The position numbers and the translations under genes are program-made. Shown piece after piece: positions 1 through 16,669 of a stretch of 64,000 nt of DNA (the stretch's first letter is position 1; each line of letters starts with the position of its first letter). The stretch covers positions 67,766,001 through 67,830,000 of the forward strand of contig CM114271.1 in assembly GCA_050084515.1 (NCBI GenBank), written 5' to 3'. The DNA is from Blasia pusilla. Its lineage: Eukaryota > Marchantiophyta > Marchantiopsida > Blasiales. Under the pieces are notes generated by a model. That model saw nothing but the letters and a program-made list of their open reading frames with translations, was not told the origin of the DNA and did not search any database.

Positions 1-2741
1 CGGTCTCATGGTACCATCTAAATGGGTCCTTAGTGACATGTTTGATATTGCTACAATCATCTTTACTTTGAGGAGGGTTTTCTTATTGATGTTTTGTGGA
101 AATAAGTTTCCTCATTTGAGGTCAATCCTAGAGATGCCATCATAAGATTTTAGAGGGTTTCTTTTCTTGGATCATTTGATCTTATTGAGATGTTTGGTTA
201 GCACTAGTTACTTTGGTATTTCTCGTCACATCTTTTTAGGAATTACTTTATTGAGTGGTTCCCTATTGATATTAACCCTTTTCTAGGCCAAGCACGTTCT
301 TTACTTTAGTGTTCATCGTGTTTCAAGTCCTTAGTCTTCACTCTTTATCTTGTTTGACCCCAGAGAACTCTCCCTTGTTGGTTTCTCAATGGGTCTTCCC
401 TTTATTCTTGGATGTCCTTTTCTCTTAGAGTTTGGCATTTAGGGCTTTATTGTCTCCCTTTATCCTATAGGAATTAAAGCCCTTTTTTTTTTTTTACGTT
501 AAGGATGTTTTTGACCTTGGAATTGGCGTGAAATCGTGCGCACCAATTTTCAATTTATTACCCTCTATTTTAGATTCTAGTTGAGAGAGAGGATGAAAAC
601 CATCATGATCTCAAAGGAAAAAACGTTGACTCAAAGGAAAAGCAAACCCTCATCTATGGCCATAATGCATATTAAGAGTTCTTTCAACAAAACTTATTAT
701 GACATTCCAAATAGGAATCCAATAAAGAGGTATCCCATGTGGTTATGGTTGGCCCTAATTGATATTTAATTCTCCATAGTCATAGTGGGGTGATCCAAAG
801 TAAGCATATGGGAGAGAAATCACATTCGTGAAATTCTTAACCATAAAATTGTGTATGTCAATTTCTTAATTTTTTTAGGATTTCTATTTTTATTGTAAAT
901 AGAAAAAATAGATTTATTAAACTACCTCATAACCATAAGCATATTAAGGGGCCACTCTAAATTAAACCCCCTTTGGGAAACCCTTTGAATCATCCTAGGA
1001 TGCATGGAAAAAACCATAAGATTTTTGCAACAAATGGTGTTGGTTTTGGAAAACAAATGTTTTAAATATTGCTATTGATGGTTAGTCGAGTGGAATAATT
1101 TTTACAAAGTGTACAATTTATGGGACTAATTTTTGAAGATTGTGCAACTTTTTGTAATAATTTTTCGTAATTTTGTTAATTTTTGGGGGCTAATTTTCAC
1201 AAAGTGTAGAATTTATAGGACTACTTTTTGGAAGTGAGCATATTTTACTCCAAAGTGAAGGGACTTCCTTCCAACATACCCTTTCTCTTCATGACATTCC
1301 TTTCACCATTTAAGTGAGAGCTCTCTTTACAACTCTCCTCTCACTTTCTCCATGGCCTTTTAATGGATTCCCACCAAAATCCTAGAGCAAATCAAGACAT
1401 CTACCCATGTGGATCCAAGCTTTTCAAATGGAACTGTAGCTTTGCCATTGTAATCCTATCAAAATAGGCTTGAAGAGGAGTAGGTCTAGCCATAGCTAGA
1501 TAGGTTTCTATTTCTACTTTTATTTATTTATTTATGTAGGCTCTCTACCCCCTACCACTAAGATGTTGGAATTGACTTGGCTACCATAGCCATAGAACTC
1601 CATCACCCACCATCCATGTATGGGTGATTGGAATGTTGTGTAGGAAGTGGTGTGGATCATGATCCCTTTGGAAAATTTGCCTATGAAGACCTAATCATAT
1701 GTGTTTCATATTCCCATCCTCAATCCCTTCTCAATCTTTCCAAGCTTTCCCAATCCTCAATCTCAATCTTTAAAAGCTTTCCAATCACTTTCAAGAACCC
1801 AAATCTTGACTTTGGGATCACATATCACTCACTCCTACCCAATTCCGATTTTTCCGCTCTTCATGGATGCACATGGAGTCGGGCTCAAGAAAACCGTTCT
1901 TGCTCTCATGGTTGCAAAAAACCCACCATTCATTCCCTCTAAGAAATTGAGCAGCAAATCTCTAAGTGAGTAAGTTATTAACATGGCTCATTTAATTCAC
2001 CACTTATTCTCCAAAAAAAGGGAGATGTTGAGCTTAGGGTTTTAATAAGTTAAGCAACACCCGAATATACCCATTCCGAAGAAGTAGTAAGCTGCCTGTG
2101 CGATGCACGGGGATTTTTTTTTTGAAGAGCCAGTGTATAGCCTACGAAGATAAGAGATTAGTGATGGTGCACATAGATACAAATTTTTTTCTTGCTGCAT
2201 GTAGCATGTGAAACATTTTCTTGGTGCCCAGTTGTCACGTGTCAAGCAGAGAGTTGTTTGCAAATCAAGAAGGAACTCTCCCATATTAATATAGATGCCT
2301 CGATTTCGTTCAAATGGTTCAAATTAAAGATAAAATTTACTTAGAATTGATTCTAAAGTATCAAAATTAATAAGTTGCATTCAATAAATATTCTTCTTTC
2401 AATTTTATTTTTTTGATTTTTATAAGATTTTCTTTCTTTCTTTAATGACACGTGGCAATCATTGGAGGGATAGGAGGATGGTGCAAGCTCTTCCTATTTT
2501 AAAAACATGGAGAGATTGTACAAACCATTCTATGTCTATGTGTTAATCTACTAATTGGAGGATGTAGTTTTTTAAATTAAATTTTCTTGAATGAATTCTT
2601 TAATTGACACATGTCACTAGCTTTATTTCAAAAATACTTTTGATCATGTTAATTGGATTCATAGAGAGATTAAGGAGATTGACACTGAAACATGAATGAT
2701 TAAACGAGGATCCATGCATCACACAATCCTTATTAGTTATA
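1..2741. other. AT-rich spacer, no gene seen
   Basis: No open frame here shows a recognisable domain or convincing splice-site pattern. The stretch is AT-rich with poly-T runs. Around 2090-2110, read on the minus strand, there is a GTGC-ATC-GCAC hairpin resembling the 3' end of plant Helitrons, but the terminal CTRR is degenerate (CTAC), so it is probably an old fragment. Confidence 0.5.
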
Positions 2742-3129
2742 TATATTATTATTTTGTTATTATTGGAGAGCGCCCATTCATTTTGCAAATTCTTCTCCTT
2801 TTGAAACTTGGCTCTTCATACCAATAGAATCAATCACCTTTTGAGCCAATAGTATCGTTAAAAATTGATTTAAAATGGCACTTAAAAATTAATTATGGAA
2901 AGTAATTCAAACCCGTGCATCGCACATGCTTACACTAGTTATTTATAGGAGAGAGCTCCTTCATTTTGAAAACTCTTTTTCTTTTGACATTGGGCACTTT
3001 CAATCGATAAGACTGTTAGTCTTCTAAACCAATAAAATTTCTTGAAAATTTAATTAAAATGATATTTAAAAATCTTAAATAATAATCATGAGAGGTAATT
3101 TAATCTATATTTTTTAAACTTACACTAGC
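2742..3129 (+). mobile_element. Two tandem Helitron-like remnants
   Basis: At 2913-2938 a GTGC-ATC-GCAC hairpin is followed by ACACTAG and then T, the layout of a plant Helitron 3' terminus (hairpin about 11 nt before CTRR, insertion before T). The 5' part reads TTATTGGAGAGCGCCC near 2758. A diverged second copy begins right after the CTAG (ATAGGAGAGAGCTCC near 2945) and ends in a similar ACACTAG at about 3126. Related GGAGAGTGCC or GGAGAATGCC starts occur at 15067 and 63912. They are non-autonomous with no coding sequence. The 5' boundary is uncertain. Confidence 0.35.
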
Positions 3130-5171
3130 ACATATTAATAAGAATACAAGGAAAGACTAAAAATGCCAAGAATTTGACATTACATAGATAGTTGGAGTGT
3201 AAGGCATTATAAAAGACAGTATATAGATAGGTGGAAGAAAATGCCTTCAAAATTATATATATATAAACTACATCCAAACTAAGTCCAAAGGAATCTATAT
3301 TATTAAGAAAGGATGGGGTTAGAAAAACTCCCCTCATGTGGTGTTGACACTTGTCTTTTTAAAGTTCCTCTGTCGTTGATACATGTGAAATTTGAAAACT
3401 CTGTTTCAATTAAAAGAGGATGGGATTGAAGAAATCCTCCTGAGATGTTGAAAATTTTCCTTTAAACTCTCCTCATATGTTGACACGTGTCATATTTAAG
3501 AAAATAATTGAAGTTACAGAGCCAAGAATTTAGATGCTTAGAATGCATTTCCCTAGGCTTAGAGCGCTTATGGGATTTTGATTCTGGCTCCTTTTCGAGT
3601 TGGGATTTGGAGAAAGTCCGCATGTGATGAGGCTTGGAGAATGGAACTCATAGCCATCTCAATGACATCCTCTATCGTAGAGCTTGGATTCAATTCTACA
3701 TCTAGACCCTACGATCGCCACCAGTCTGTTGAGGTATGAATGAAGCATCGAAGCACTATGAAATACTTGCCTCAATCCGATCGTCCTCAACTCATCTTCC
3801 CGTATAGATCAAGCCCGTAAGGATCTGCAGCAATGACTGCAAATTATGGTGCTGGAAGGTCACTAAGTCTTGTGGGATGATTTTTGGAGGCCTAAAATCC
3901 AGCAACACCCAACATGTACATCACATTCTAAGCATTCGATGTTGAGTTAAACCAGCCAATTCGGTGGCGGTCAAAGCATTCAATATCTCGGAATGACAAT
4001 CCACATGATGAATATCAGTCAATGGCAGAGGCAGTTGCAATTTCCAAGTCTGATTTCAGTTCATCCATGGGTATACGCGTATGTAGCAACATTGACGTAG
4101 ATTCCAAAGGTGCCAAGTGATTGTGGGTCAATAGATATGGAAGAGCAGCAACTAATTCATGAGCGTTTGATAGTATTTGTCATCCGATTCGAGAGCATTT
4201 AGGAGTATTCCTCATCCAATTCATGAGCATTTGACAATATTATTTATCTTGAGTATTTGATAAAATTTGTCATTTGATTCCTGAGCGTTTGAAAATATTC
4301 CTCAGGTGATTCTTGAGCATCAAATAGTAGTGGTTCGACACATTGTGAGAATCGCCAAAGTCTAGATCCATTTGATGTGCATTTAGCACGTTGTCCAGTT
4401 GGGGGTGAGAGGATATTATCCCACTTAATGGTAGTCATGTCTCTCTAGGTGTTGAAATTGTCTCTACTGTTGGTGAGTTTAGCCGATAGGGGGTGCCCCC
4501 CTTTCTTTTTCGGGCCGGTTTGACCTTCACGTACTCGACTCTTTGAGTCCCCCTTTTTCTTATTGTAAATGGGTTTTCCATCACCCGGTTTTTATTTAGG
4601 CCTCTTTTGTTTCGATATTATTCCTTAGACAATTCCTCAACTGATTCCTTTCAAGGCCATGTTGGAAAACTAGGAAGTTGCCATCACCATCCCCACAAGG
4701 TAAATTGTAGGTGGGAGTTCATTCATCAACTCCATAAATTTGTGGCTATAGTGTGCCATTTCTTGGATTAACAAGAAGAAGATTGTGTCACTTCTTAGGT
4801 AAGCCCATTGACTTGTACGTTGTCAGAATGGTTGCTTATTGTTAGGATTTCATATAAAATTGTATGCTAGTCTGAACCTTTCCTCCATTTTCTTAAATTT
4901 TTTTTTATTTGAACTGTGGTTAGTTTTGCAAACTATGGATGGAAGTTCACCATGGCTACAAGTCCCTCACTTCAGTTAGATTGCTAGTTATCTCTTAACC
5001 ATTATTGTTAGTTTTGGTTATGATAATTGTGCTCATGGTGTGCTTGCCTGCATGTTGTGTTCGCATGCTCATGGTTTGCTGGCTTGATGTGTTGCCTTGC
5101 CCATGGTGTGCTGGCATGCTCATGTTGTGCTAGCCCTTCCACCTTCCCTTCAACTAGCCCCTTCTAGGAAA

Positions 5172-5174
<3 letters not shown>
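3130..5174. other. Spacer with one more Helitron-like start
   Basis: A TCTATATTATTAAGAAAG start followed by GGATGGGG lies at 3294, like the 134-bp element at 29529, but I cannot place its 3' end securely. The rest, including 3560-5170, has no coding signal or repeat that I can name. Confidence 0.35.

Positions 5175-5202
<28 letters not shown>
5175..5202. repeat. (CT)n microsatellite
   Basis: Uninterrupted CT dinucleotide run of about 28 bp. Confidence 0.95.
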
Positions 5203-5205
<3 letters not shown>

Positions 5206-8030
5206 ATTCACTTCTACCCTTGCCCGCTAAGGCCGTGTGTCTTGAGATTAGTCCTGTACGCCAAAACCTTGATGATGCCTTTATGAACCAAGATAAAATG
5301 TGAGTTGGTATTGAATATGCACCAAGAACCAATCTACCACATACTCCTACGTCTAGGTGTCAACCACCTCTTTTCAAGTCTTATGTATTTTGATAAGATG
5401 TTGCTTTGCTAAACATCCATTTCTCAACAAGTTGCCCTCTAGTTCCGCATGCAATCCATTTCAGATTTGTAGGTGAATACTCTCATGCACGCGGAAGAAT
5501 GGTGTGGGATCAACTATCTTTCTATACTTAAAATTTTTTTAAAGCAAGATATGAGAGAAAAGTAGAATTTTGAACCCTAATTGCCAAAGCTCCCCAATAT
5601 GAACTCTCATCGATTCGATGCAGCGATTCCTCATCCACAATTCGTCGAGTCTTATTAACACCACGAGCTTCGATACCCGAAATCGGCCATAGTGTTTCAG
5701 CTGCTGTCGACACTCATCATCACAAGAGGCCCGATCCCAACATCGAAACTTCATAGAATCGCAAGTCGACAGAAAGCCGTCTTCCAAACGCAACAGCAAC
5801 AGCGCTCTGGATTCTTCCGAACAACCGTTCGTACACTCGATGGCGAGAAAATCGATGATTTCGCTTTGCATTATCCCCTACTTCTGAATCGCTGCATCGA
5901 TCTGTCGAAGGATTTCGAGAGCCCCAGAATCCACATAGAATCGCCTTAAGAAGGATTTCGAGACAGGCCCAGAATCCACATAGAATCGCCTTAAGAATGA
6001 TTTCGAGAGAGCCCCAGAATCCACATAGAATCGCCTGTAGAATGATTTCGAGAGCCCCAGAATCCACATGGTATCGCCGTCTCTTTACTTGAATGAAGGC
6101 CGAGGATATCGGTTTCGCACCATCTCTACTCCCGAACCCTATCGAAATGCATGAAGATTCATGAGCTTTCTGGATTCGTTAGCATTCGGATCAATATCTG
6201 ACGAACTGCTGTTCTGTTCACATCGGCTTCACGGGAGAGAGAGTGTGTCTAGCTCTGCAGAATGCGCTCGCTGGGATTCGTGGTCGCCAAGAATCTCCAT
6301 ATGCGAGGAAGGCGCCGAAGAATTCCACCTTCGGCTGCTGAGAATCGCAGAAAGAGGGGAGGGGGAGTAATTCGACTGGAGATTGAGCCACCGAATGACT
6401 GGTCGATCGAAGAGCGAAGATCAAAGCTTCGCTCCTTCTCCAAAACATCCACTGCTCCTCTCCCCCCATAGCTCCTGCACGAAAAAGACCCATCAGAAAA
6501 ACAAAAAAGGGGACTCAAAGAATCAAGTATCCAAGGACACAACCGGCCTTGAAAAAGAAGAAGGGGGCATGCCCCTATGGACTCACCTATGGGTGACAGT
6601 ATCAGCAACTCCAAGAGAATTCTGCACTTCTTTCGAACGATTCCAACTGCAGATTCGGCTGCATTCGATATCCATATCCCCCATGCTCGAACAAATCAGC
6701 GATGATAGGTGCAGATATACTCTTCCGATTCGTCGAGAATCCCCCACACACACCCCCCAATGATTCACTGAAACAATTCCACACGAAAAGTGCTGTGGAG
6801 AAAATTCGTAAAGCTGACAATTCGTAGGGGCTTCGTCATCTCGTTCCTGTCGTAATGTACAGCTTCAGAAGCGTGGCAGAGGGAAGAAGAGTGGTAGCAG
6901 ACGGTTCGGGAAAAGGTACGATAGACACAGATCCTCTGCTGTGAAGAGAGAGGGTCGAGAAGCTATGGCTGAAAAAAAAGCTGTGGACATAGCGAACGAG
7001 AAAAACCCTTCAGCAGAAGAAATGGATCTGTTGCCAGACGAAGTTCTGTGTGTGTTCCTTCCCAGCAAAAGATAGCTAGGTCCACAACCCTAGAAGCTCC
7101 AGCTCTCGAGCTCTCCATGCAATCAGATCAGGACTTCCAACGATCCGAAACTGGATTCGGCTTCCTCAGGATCGTTCGACCTCAATAACACCCACATTCG
7201 AAAAAAGCGCTTCGTACTCTGCAAATCTTGGAAGGACGGCAGAAACTCTCTGGAGATTCTTCTGTTTCACTGGAGGAAACTTCATCGGAATCGAATCCAT
7301 TGTCGACGACTTCGGAAAGAAGTAAAGATGCATGGGCTTGTGGGCTACTGCCATGACGGCCATGGGATCATCAGTGAGATCCCTTGTCGACGTTCCTACA
7401 TCGATCGCTCCTGCACGAAATCTCTCGCTCCGGTGATGGATGCTTGTTTCATGATGAGTTTCTCCTCTCATCGAAGAGATCAATTCTTGAAATCTCTCGC
7501 TCTAGTGATGGATTCTTATTTCATGATGAGATAGATTGTCGTCTCATCGAAGAGAGCGATTCACGAAATCTCTCGCTCTGGTGATGGAGCCTTGTTTCAT
7601 GATGAGTTTCTCCTCTCATCGAAGAGAGCAATTGACCGATCGCAGATGTGAATGGTCCGAATCTCCGGGTGCATATGTCACTCGAAACTGCTGAGACGGT
7701 GCTCAGGTGTCGTTGATCTGAGTGTTCACAACCTCCACCGCTCTCTCAAGAATCCATCGCTGCTCTGTCAGTGCTACGACATTCGGACTACAGATCCGTC
7801 TGTCTTGATCGATTCGAACTCGTGAGATCACATGAAGGGCACTCTCCAGAAGCTCTCCTTCGATCACTCGCCCTCTTAAGACCATGATCAGCCCTGAGAT
7901 CAGCAGCTTCCCAAATTCTGCTCATGGGGATGTCCCACTGCACATCTGGAGGAGCGACCCTAATCCTCAAGCTCTCGAAGCAGTCCAGTTCGGTGACTAC
8001 GCATTTCGAGAGGTTGAGGACTTGGGAACT
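5203..8030. other. GC-richer island with short tandem repeats, no gene assigned
   Basis: Composition shifts to GC-richer sequence with many overlapping open frames on both strands, none recognisable. Visible repeats are about four copies of a 42-bp unit containing AGCCCCAGAATCCACATAG (5905-6075), and about three copies of a unit with CTCTCGCTCTGGTGATGGA (7395-7630). A short frame from ATG 6965 ends in DLLPDEVLCVFLPSKR, which faintly recalls the start of an F-box, but nothing follows it. Confidence 0.4.
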
Positions 8031-8039
8031 CGAGAAGAA

Positions 8040-8690
8040 TCTGATTCGAAGAATCAGATTTGGAGGTTAGAAGCTTGAGAAGGCTCTGATGTGAAGGTCA
8101 GAAGCTTCAGAAGAATCTGATTTGGAGGGTTAGAAGCTTGAGAAGAATTGCATGTGCACGGAAGAGTAGAGAGCTTGAGAAGACTCTGATTTGGAGGGTT
8201 AGAAGCTTGAGAAGAATTGCATGTGCACGGAAGAGTAGAGAGCTTGAGAAGACTCTGATTTGGAGGGTTAGAAGCTTGAGAAGAATTGCATGTGCACGGA
8301 AGAGTAGAGAGCTTGAGAAGACTCTGATTTGGAGGGTTAGAAGCTTGAGAAGAATCGCATGTGCACAGATGAATAGAGAGCTTGAGAAGACTCTGATTTG
8401 GACATCAGAAGCTTGAGAAGAATCTGGTTTGGAGGGTTAGAAGCTTGAGAAGAATCGCATGTGCACAGATGAATAGAGAGCTTGAGAAGAATCTGATCTG
8501 GAGATTAGAAGCTTGAGATGAATCTGGTTTGGAGGGTTAGAAGCTTGAGAAGAATCGCATGTGCACAGATGAATAGAGAGCTTGAGAAGAATCTGATCTG
8601 GAGATTAGAAGCTTGAGATGATTCTGGTTAGGAGGGTTAGAAGCTTGAGAAGAATCGCAATCTTGAGAAGAATACAAAAGAAAAGAGACC
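8040..8690. repeat. 69-bp and related tandem repeats, left arm of an inverted array
   Basis: Repeats of AGAAGCTTGAGAAGAATYGC...GTGCAC...GGAGGGTTAG. Four consecutive 69-bp units around 8138-8416 keep one reading frame open (period 23 codons), followed by looser copies. The AGAAGCTTGAGAAGAATC core is the reverse complement of the CTTCTCAAGCTTCTGACC repeats in the second DUF167 intron (10905-11460). The two arrays therefore face each other around the first two exons of that gene. Confidence 0.85.
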
Positions 8691-9330
8691 AGTGATTCCA
8701 TGCTTCGCATGCACACACATTGTCAACAATCGAATAAGTCCACAGACCATCGGCCCAATCTCCAGAGCACCAACCACAACCATTTCAGCTTGGATCAATC
8801 CAAGCTCTCTTCTGCCAATCGCAAGTCCTGCAATAATACCACCATTTCTGCAACAACAACAACAGCAGCAGCAACCGCACATTTGGCGGCCAGAGCTTGA
8901 GCCGATGTAACAGAAGCTGTCCCCTGCAGCAATCTAATCCAAGAAATCTGTCAGCTTCTCGAGCCTGCAAAGAACGTCACAATATTTCTTCCACGATAGC
9001 TCTCGCAGCAGTCCACTTCTGCAGCGATTTTTCGTTCGGGAGTTGTTTCACTCTTCGCCACCGCTCTCCGCTCCTTTCCTCACAGATCTGCGACAGATGT
9101 GGCTTCTCTCGCTTTGGATTCGGTTTTCCGATGAGCGCGAGGATTCCGGAGGAGATTCAGATCTCACTCTGCGCTTCGATCGCTGTGGATTCGGGGAGTT
9201 GCCGGTCCATCGCCCTTCGAAGCCCTCATTGTGAGGAAGGATGAAGGTTTAGGGTTCGGCTGCTGCGCTCATGGAGCTCACTCTGTGCGCTTCGCTTCTG
9301 TTTCGCGTTGTGTGCGAGGATTCCTCTCCA

Positions 9331-9740
9331 GTGAAGGATCCGATTGTTTCAGAACTCCGCTTCTCTTGTGAAGGATCCGATTGTTCTGGCCAGAACTCCT
9401 CTTCTCTGGTGAAGGATCCGATTGTTCTGGCCAGAACTCCTCTTCTCTGGTGAAGGATCCGATTGTTCTGGCCAGAACTCCTCTTCTCTGGTGAAGGGTC
9501 CGATTGTTCTGGCCAGAACTCCTCTTCTCTGGTGAAGGATCCGATTGTTCTGGCCAGAACTCCTCTTCTCTGGTGAAGGATCCGATTGTTCGAGAACTCC
9601 TCTTCTCTGGTGGAGGATCCGATTGTTGCAGAACTCCTCTTCTCTGGTGGAGGATCCGATTGTTGCAGAACTCCTCTTCTCTGGTGAAGGATCTGCTCGT
9701 GCGAGAAGTCCTTTCTGGTGGAGGGTCCGATTGCAGCTTT
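9331..9740. repeat. 41-bp minisatellite in the DUF167 5' flank
   Basis: About eleven copies of a unit with core GGTGAAGGATCCGATTGTTC, spaced 37-41 bp. GGATCC or GGGTCC cores lie near 9336, 9373, 9414, 9455, 9496, 9537, 9578, 9615, 9652, 9689 and 9724. Because 41 is not a multiple of 3, the repeat cycles through all three frames and creates long spurious minus-strand frames. It ends about 150 bp upstream of the DUF167 start codon. Confidence 0.9.
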
Positions 9741-9891
9741 CGTGGAACTCGCTGCGCTCTTCTGCTGCTTTTGTCCAGACTGCGCTTCCCGAATTCGGAG
9801 CGGCTGATCCGGTCTCTCGCTGCCATCGCGAGAGTCGCGATCATCTCTGCGGTGTTTTTTCGTGCTTCGAAAGGAGTCCGCCGTTGAGAGG

Positions 9892-12807
<2,916 letters not shown>

Positions 12808-15800
12808 ACGTTAAACCAAAGTGGTGGCCCTTCAGATAGTTTAGTATGTAGATTAATAAAGATGAAAATACAAAACATTGTGAATCCCTAAACATTTTCT
12901 CTCTATAATATATCCATACCAATAGATAAGTGTTTTGTGGAACACATACCATATCATTATATTTACCTGTGCATCGCTTGGGAAGGGCAAATGATGTGTA
13001 ATTTGAATTATCCATTATTAGTCCCCGTAACTAACACTAAATCTACCTTACAAACTCTAAATCAACTCCTAACTTGATTGATTATAAAATTGACTATAAA
13101 TTCTCTAGAACACATGTCAAGATATGAGTGGCAAAAAATGCACCATGTAACTAGGACATGAGTTTGAAACTTGAAGAGGCACTTTGCAATATTAACATAG
13201 ATGACAACATATGACAATGGATAAATCTCAAAGACTTCTTGACGATGCTCTATAGTCTTAAATCATACTATACAACTACTAATGACACATGAGCAAGATA
13301 TTCTTTGAATTTCCTAGTCAAAGCCTAATTTTCCTTCTATTCAATTTTTGTATGTTTAATCATACTTCATATTTTCTTACATAGGTCGTGCAATCATGAG
13401 CCATACGATGTTGAAAATCACTACTTCTAGATGAAAAAAGTACAGGAGGGGAGAGGGACGATACATATTGAAATTTGCTTGAAACAAAAAACATACATAT
13501 CTATTTGAGATAAAATAAATGTATAAAGATCAAAAAGTTCATTTTGAGCTTGTCTCTTTTGAGATATAGATGTTGTTCGTCTACTTCCCTTGAACGTAGG
13601 TCTTCTTTGTCTTGGAAGCTTGCCTTCAATAGGTCATGCTCTCTTTGATGATCTACACCCAAACACACTCATATAAGTTGCGGTTTGGGTCAATTAGTCT
13701 TGTGTCTCTCGAGTCTTGGTCTCAAGCCATCCTTCTAGCTCAACATATCTAGGCGGGTCAGAAACAGACCCAACCCCTCACTCCCCAATACGATCTGGTC
13801 CTTCAAGACTTGGGACACTCTTTCTTGATGGTCTAGGAACCTAAAACAATGCTAGTGCGCCGAGCAGTCCCAACTGCCAAATAGACCTCAAACGAGTCTC
13901 TAACCAAGGCTTAATATTAGAGTGACGGGTCAAGGTCCAAGGTTGGTGTCCAAAATTAGCCCACCTGGACTTTACTTGGTGTTCAACCCCGAAGCCGATG
14001 TTCTTAATCCATCCCCTACCCTTGGTTCATCCCTATGGTTCTCCAAGATGGGATTCACGTTCCAAATACCCTTTGAGACCCCCTCCCCCCCCATCTCTAC
14101 CTTTACAAAAATCCTCTTGGGCTGCTCCTTATGGCCCTCAATCCAACTATCATTTTGATATAGCTAGGGATGGTTTCTAAATACCTGCTCATGTATTTTT
14201 CTATATCTTTAGTGCATTAGAATGATCTTCTCACAAGCTTTCTAAAGTCATCTTATTCATCTCGGAACTTGGGTCGAGCCCTTATGACTTCATACATTGA
14301 GAACCCACTAAGGCTCAATCAAGTCAAGGTGCAATCCTCTTGGTGTCCAATTCTTGTGGGGCTTAATCTCTTCTCAAGTCCTGCTTGCCATCTAGTCTTG
14401 TTTTGACCTTCATCAATTGAGATGCCCCTTGCGGCTTGTGTTTAGTGTAAGCCCTCTCGCTTTTGCAACTTACTTCTCATTCGTGAGACTCTGACGGGCT
14501 TCCATCCTAGTGTGAGCCCCCTAGAGTTTTGATGTTCTACGTTGGCATGAATTTGGTTACGAGAGTCGCGACAGTAGAAGCATCATATTTCTAGCGTAAC
14601 CCTTGCTTAGATACACACTAGAAGAAAGGATAATGATAACCCTTGAGTGGTTTTAATAAGTTTTGATCTTTGCAAATTTAAATATTTTGGAAAAATTGAG
14701 TGGATATGTGTGTAACTTTAGAGAGGGATCTAACTCCTTTATCTAGCCCTACAAATATGAAACTTTTCATCTTAGTCATTCATTGAGTGAAATATTTTGT
14801 CTTTTTTTCCCTAAGTAAGTGATTTTTTTCACGGTCATAAAATAATATTTTTCTATGAAGACTGAAATTGAATCACATGACGTTATGGTTTTCCCAACAT
14901 AATAAAAGTGGATTTTTGCATGGTCGTTTACGGCTTTGAAGTATATGCATTGGCATAAAAGAAAAATCTAATACGTTTTGAATGAAAATTCAATTTTGAA
15001 TATTCTTACGAAAGTCCGATGGATTTTTTTAATGTTTTATAATATATATATATATATATATAAATTATTGGAGAGTGCCTTTTCATTTTCCAAACTCATC
15101 TTTTCTTGGCATTTTCAGTCAATGATTGAGGTTTACAATGTTGTTATTGTAAACTTCATTCATCTATAGGGTCTTCAACATAACTTTTTTTTCCTTCCCT
15201 GATATATACTCAATACTGAATTTTATTGTTGGAAGGAGCTAGTTGCGAAGTGAGGAGAGGAATCTTAAAAGTTGGGAGGAAGAGCGCCAATGGAATTACC
15301 TCGTGAGTGACTAAGTCTATGGTGCCCACACTAGCAAGGGACCCAAGAAGCGAGTCATGATCACGGATCCAAGGAGGAAAGACCTTGGTGTGATCTACCA
15401 AACTTGCATCCTAGACTAGCTATAGCTAGTTGAAAGGCGGTTGAACTAGCTACGGGGCTAATGTTAGGCGAGATGCATACATGTCTTGTGACTAGCGTCA
15501 GGTGGGAAAGAAGGGACTGGAAGGGGACAATGGGGAAGGTGTGATCCCCTTCGAAAACCCCACAAGTACCTAGAAGGGGGACATTCTCCCTCTCTACCCG
15601 TTGAAGCCCTTGAACCAAGGACTAACTGTGATGCATGTTTGGTCGTGTTTCAAGTTTAAATTAAAAGAATTACCTTGAAGAATTAACCGACGCACTCTGG
15701 TTTAGACGAACGATTCGGGGAGACAGGTCATGGTTCAAGGAAGAAACTTTTAAAGAGACGCTATGCACTAGGGAAGACTCGGTCCCATTAGCGCTTGGCG

Positions 15801-16669
15801 GCTTGTCATATACTTAGAGAACATACGATCCATAGAATCCTAGTGACTTCAACTAAGCTTATAAAGAGAAGAGTTTCAAACCAAGGGACACTTCATAATA
15901 ATTATTAAAAAGATAAGTGGTCAAGTCTCACCCTAAATGCATTAGGGATCTAAGGACGTTGGATGGAGGTACTACCCTCCACGCACCTAAGCAAGTATCA
16001 AGGAGTTTTTATTAAGGAGTTGGGCTTGGTGGGCACCAAACCATACTGCTACAAAACTCTAAAGAAGTCAATTTACAGCCGTTCATGAACCAATCTTTCA
16101 GTGTATCGTAGAGGATATTACGGAGGGTTGAATATCGTAGAGTACGCCATTGCCTTTGTTAACTTTCATACCCTTTAATCATTATTATTTCTCTGCACCT
16201 TTCAGTTCACATTCAAGTCTGATTTTCTGTTCAACTGCAGTTTCGCGTACAAGCTCTGGATAATTGCTTTTGAACCTCTCATGCAAGCGAGAAGCTGTGA
16301 AGAGGATGGGGACTGATAAGATGTAGCTTTTAGGCAGTTCAAACCGAGAATCTTCGCTTTTACTTGGGTGCATGAATTACGCGCTTGGCTGGTTTCAGTT
16401 GACATTCAGGTGTGTCCCTTATCTAACACACTTGGTCAGTTTCATACTCTTCAGGACTCCAAAACTGCAAACAATGTTTTACTCACATTGGCACATCTCA
16501 TACTTAAACCCCTCCTTTGAAGCAGAATTCTTAGTTTCCATGATCTCCACTCCAGGAGGCAGGGTATGATGCTCTAGGATCCAGAAGGAAGAGTTACGGA
16601 CTAATGTCTGGAGTGGACGATGATTGCGTTCAAATAATTGATAGTTTCTCAGACAGGCAGTAGTCTGAC
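12808..16669. other. AT-rich spacer, no gene seen
   Basis: No recognisable coding sequence. An (AT)n run at 15042-15061 is followed by ATTGGAGAGTGCCTTTTC, the same start as the Helitron-like remnants at 2758 and 63912. The stretch 16180-16660 just downstream of the snoRNA cluster has no further complete C/D snoRNA that I can defend. Confidence 0.45.

Noticed and set aside
6383-6763. A 126-codon + frame in the GC-rich island
   Set aside because: No domain, no ATG-context or splice pattern, and overlapping long frames on the other strand indicate composition rather than coding.
6965-7072. F-box-like LLPDEVL fragment
   Set aside because: Only about ten residues resemble an F-box and the frame stops at once; too short to support a pseudogene.
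12955-12985. CTGTGCATCGC word as another Helitron 3' end
   Set aside because: The pairing half of the hairpin and the CTAG terminus are missing.
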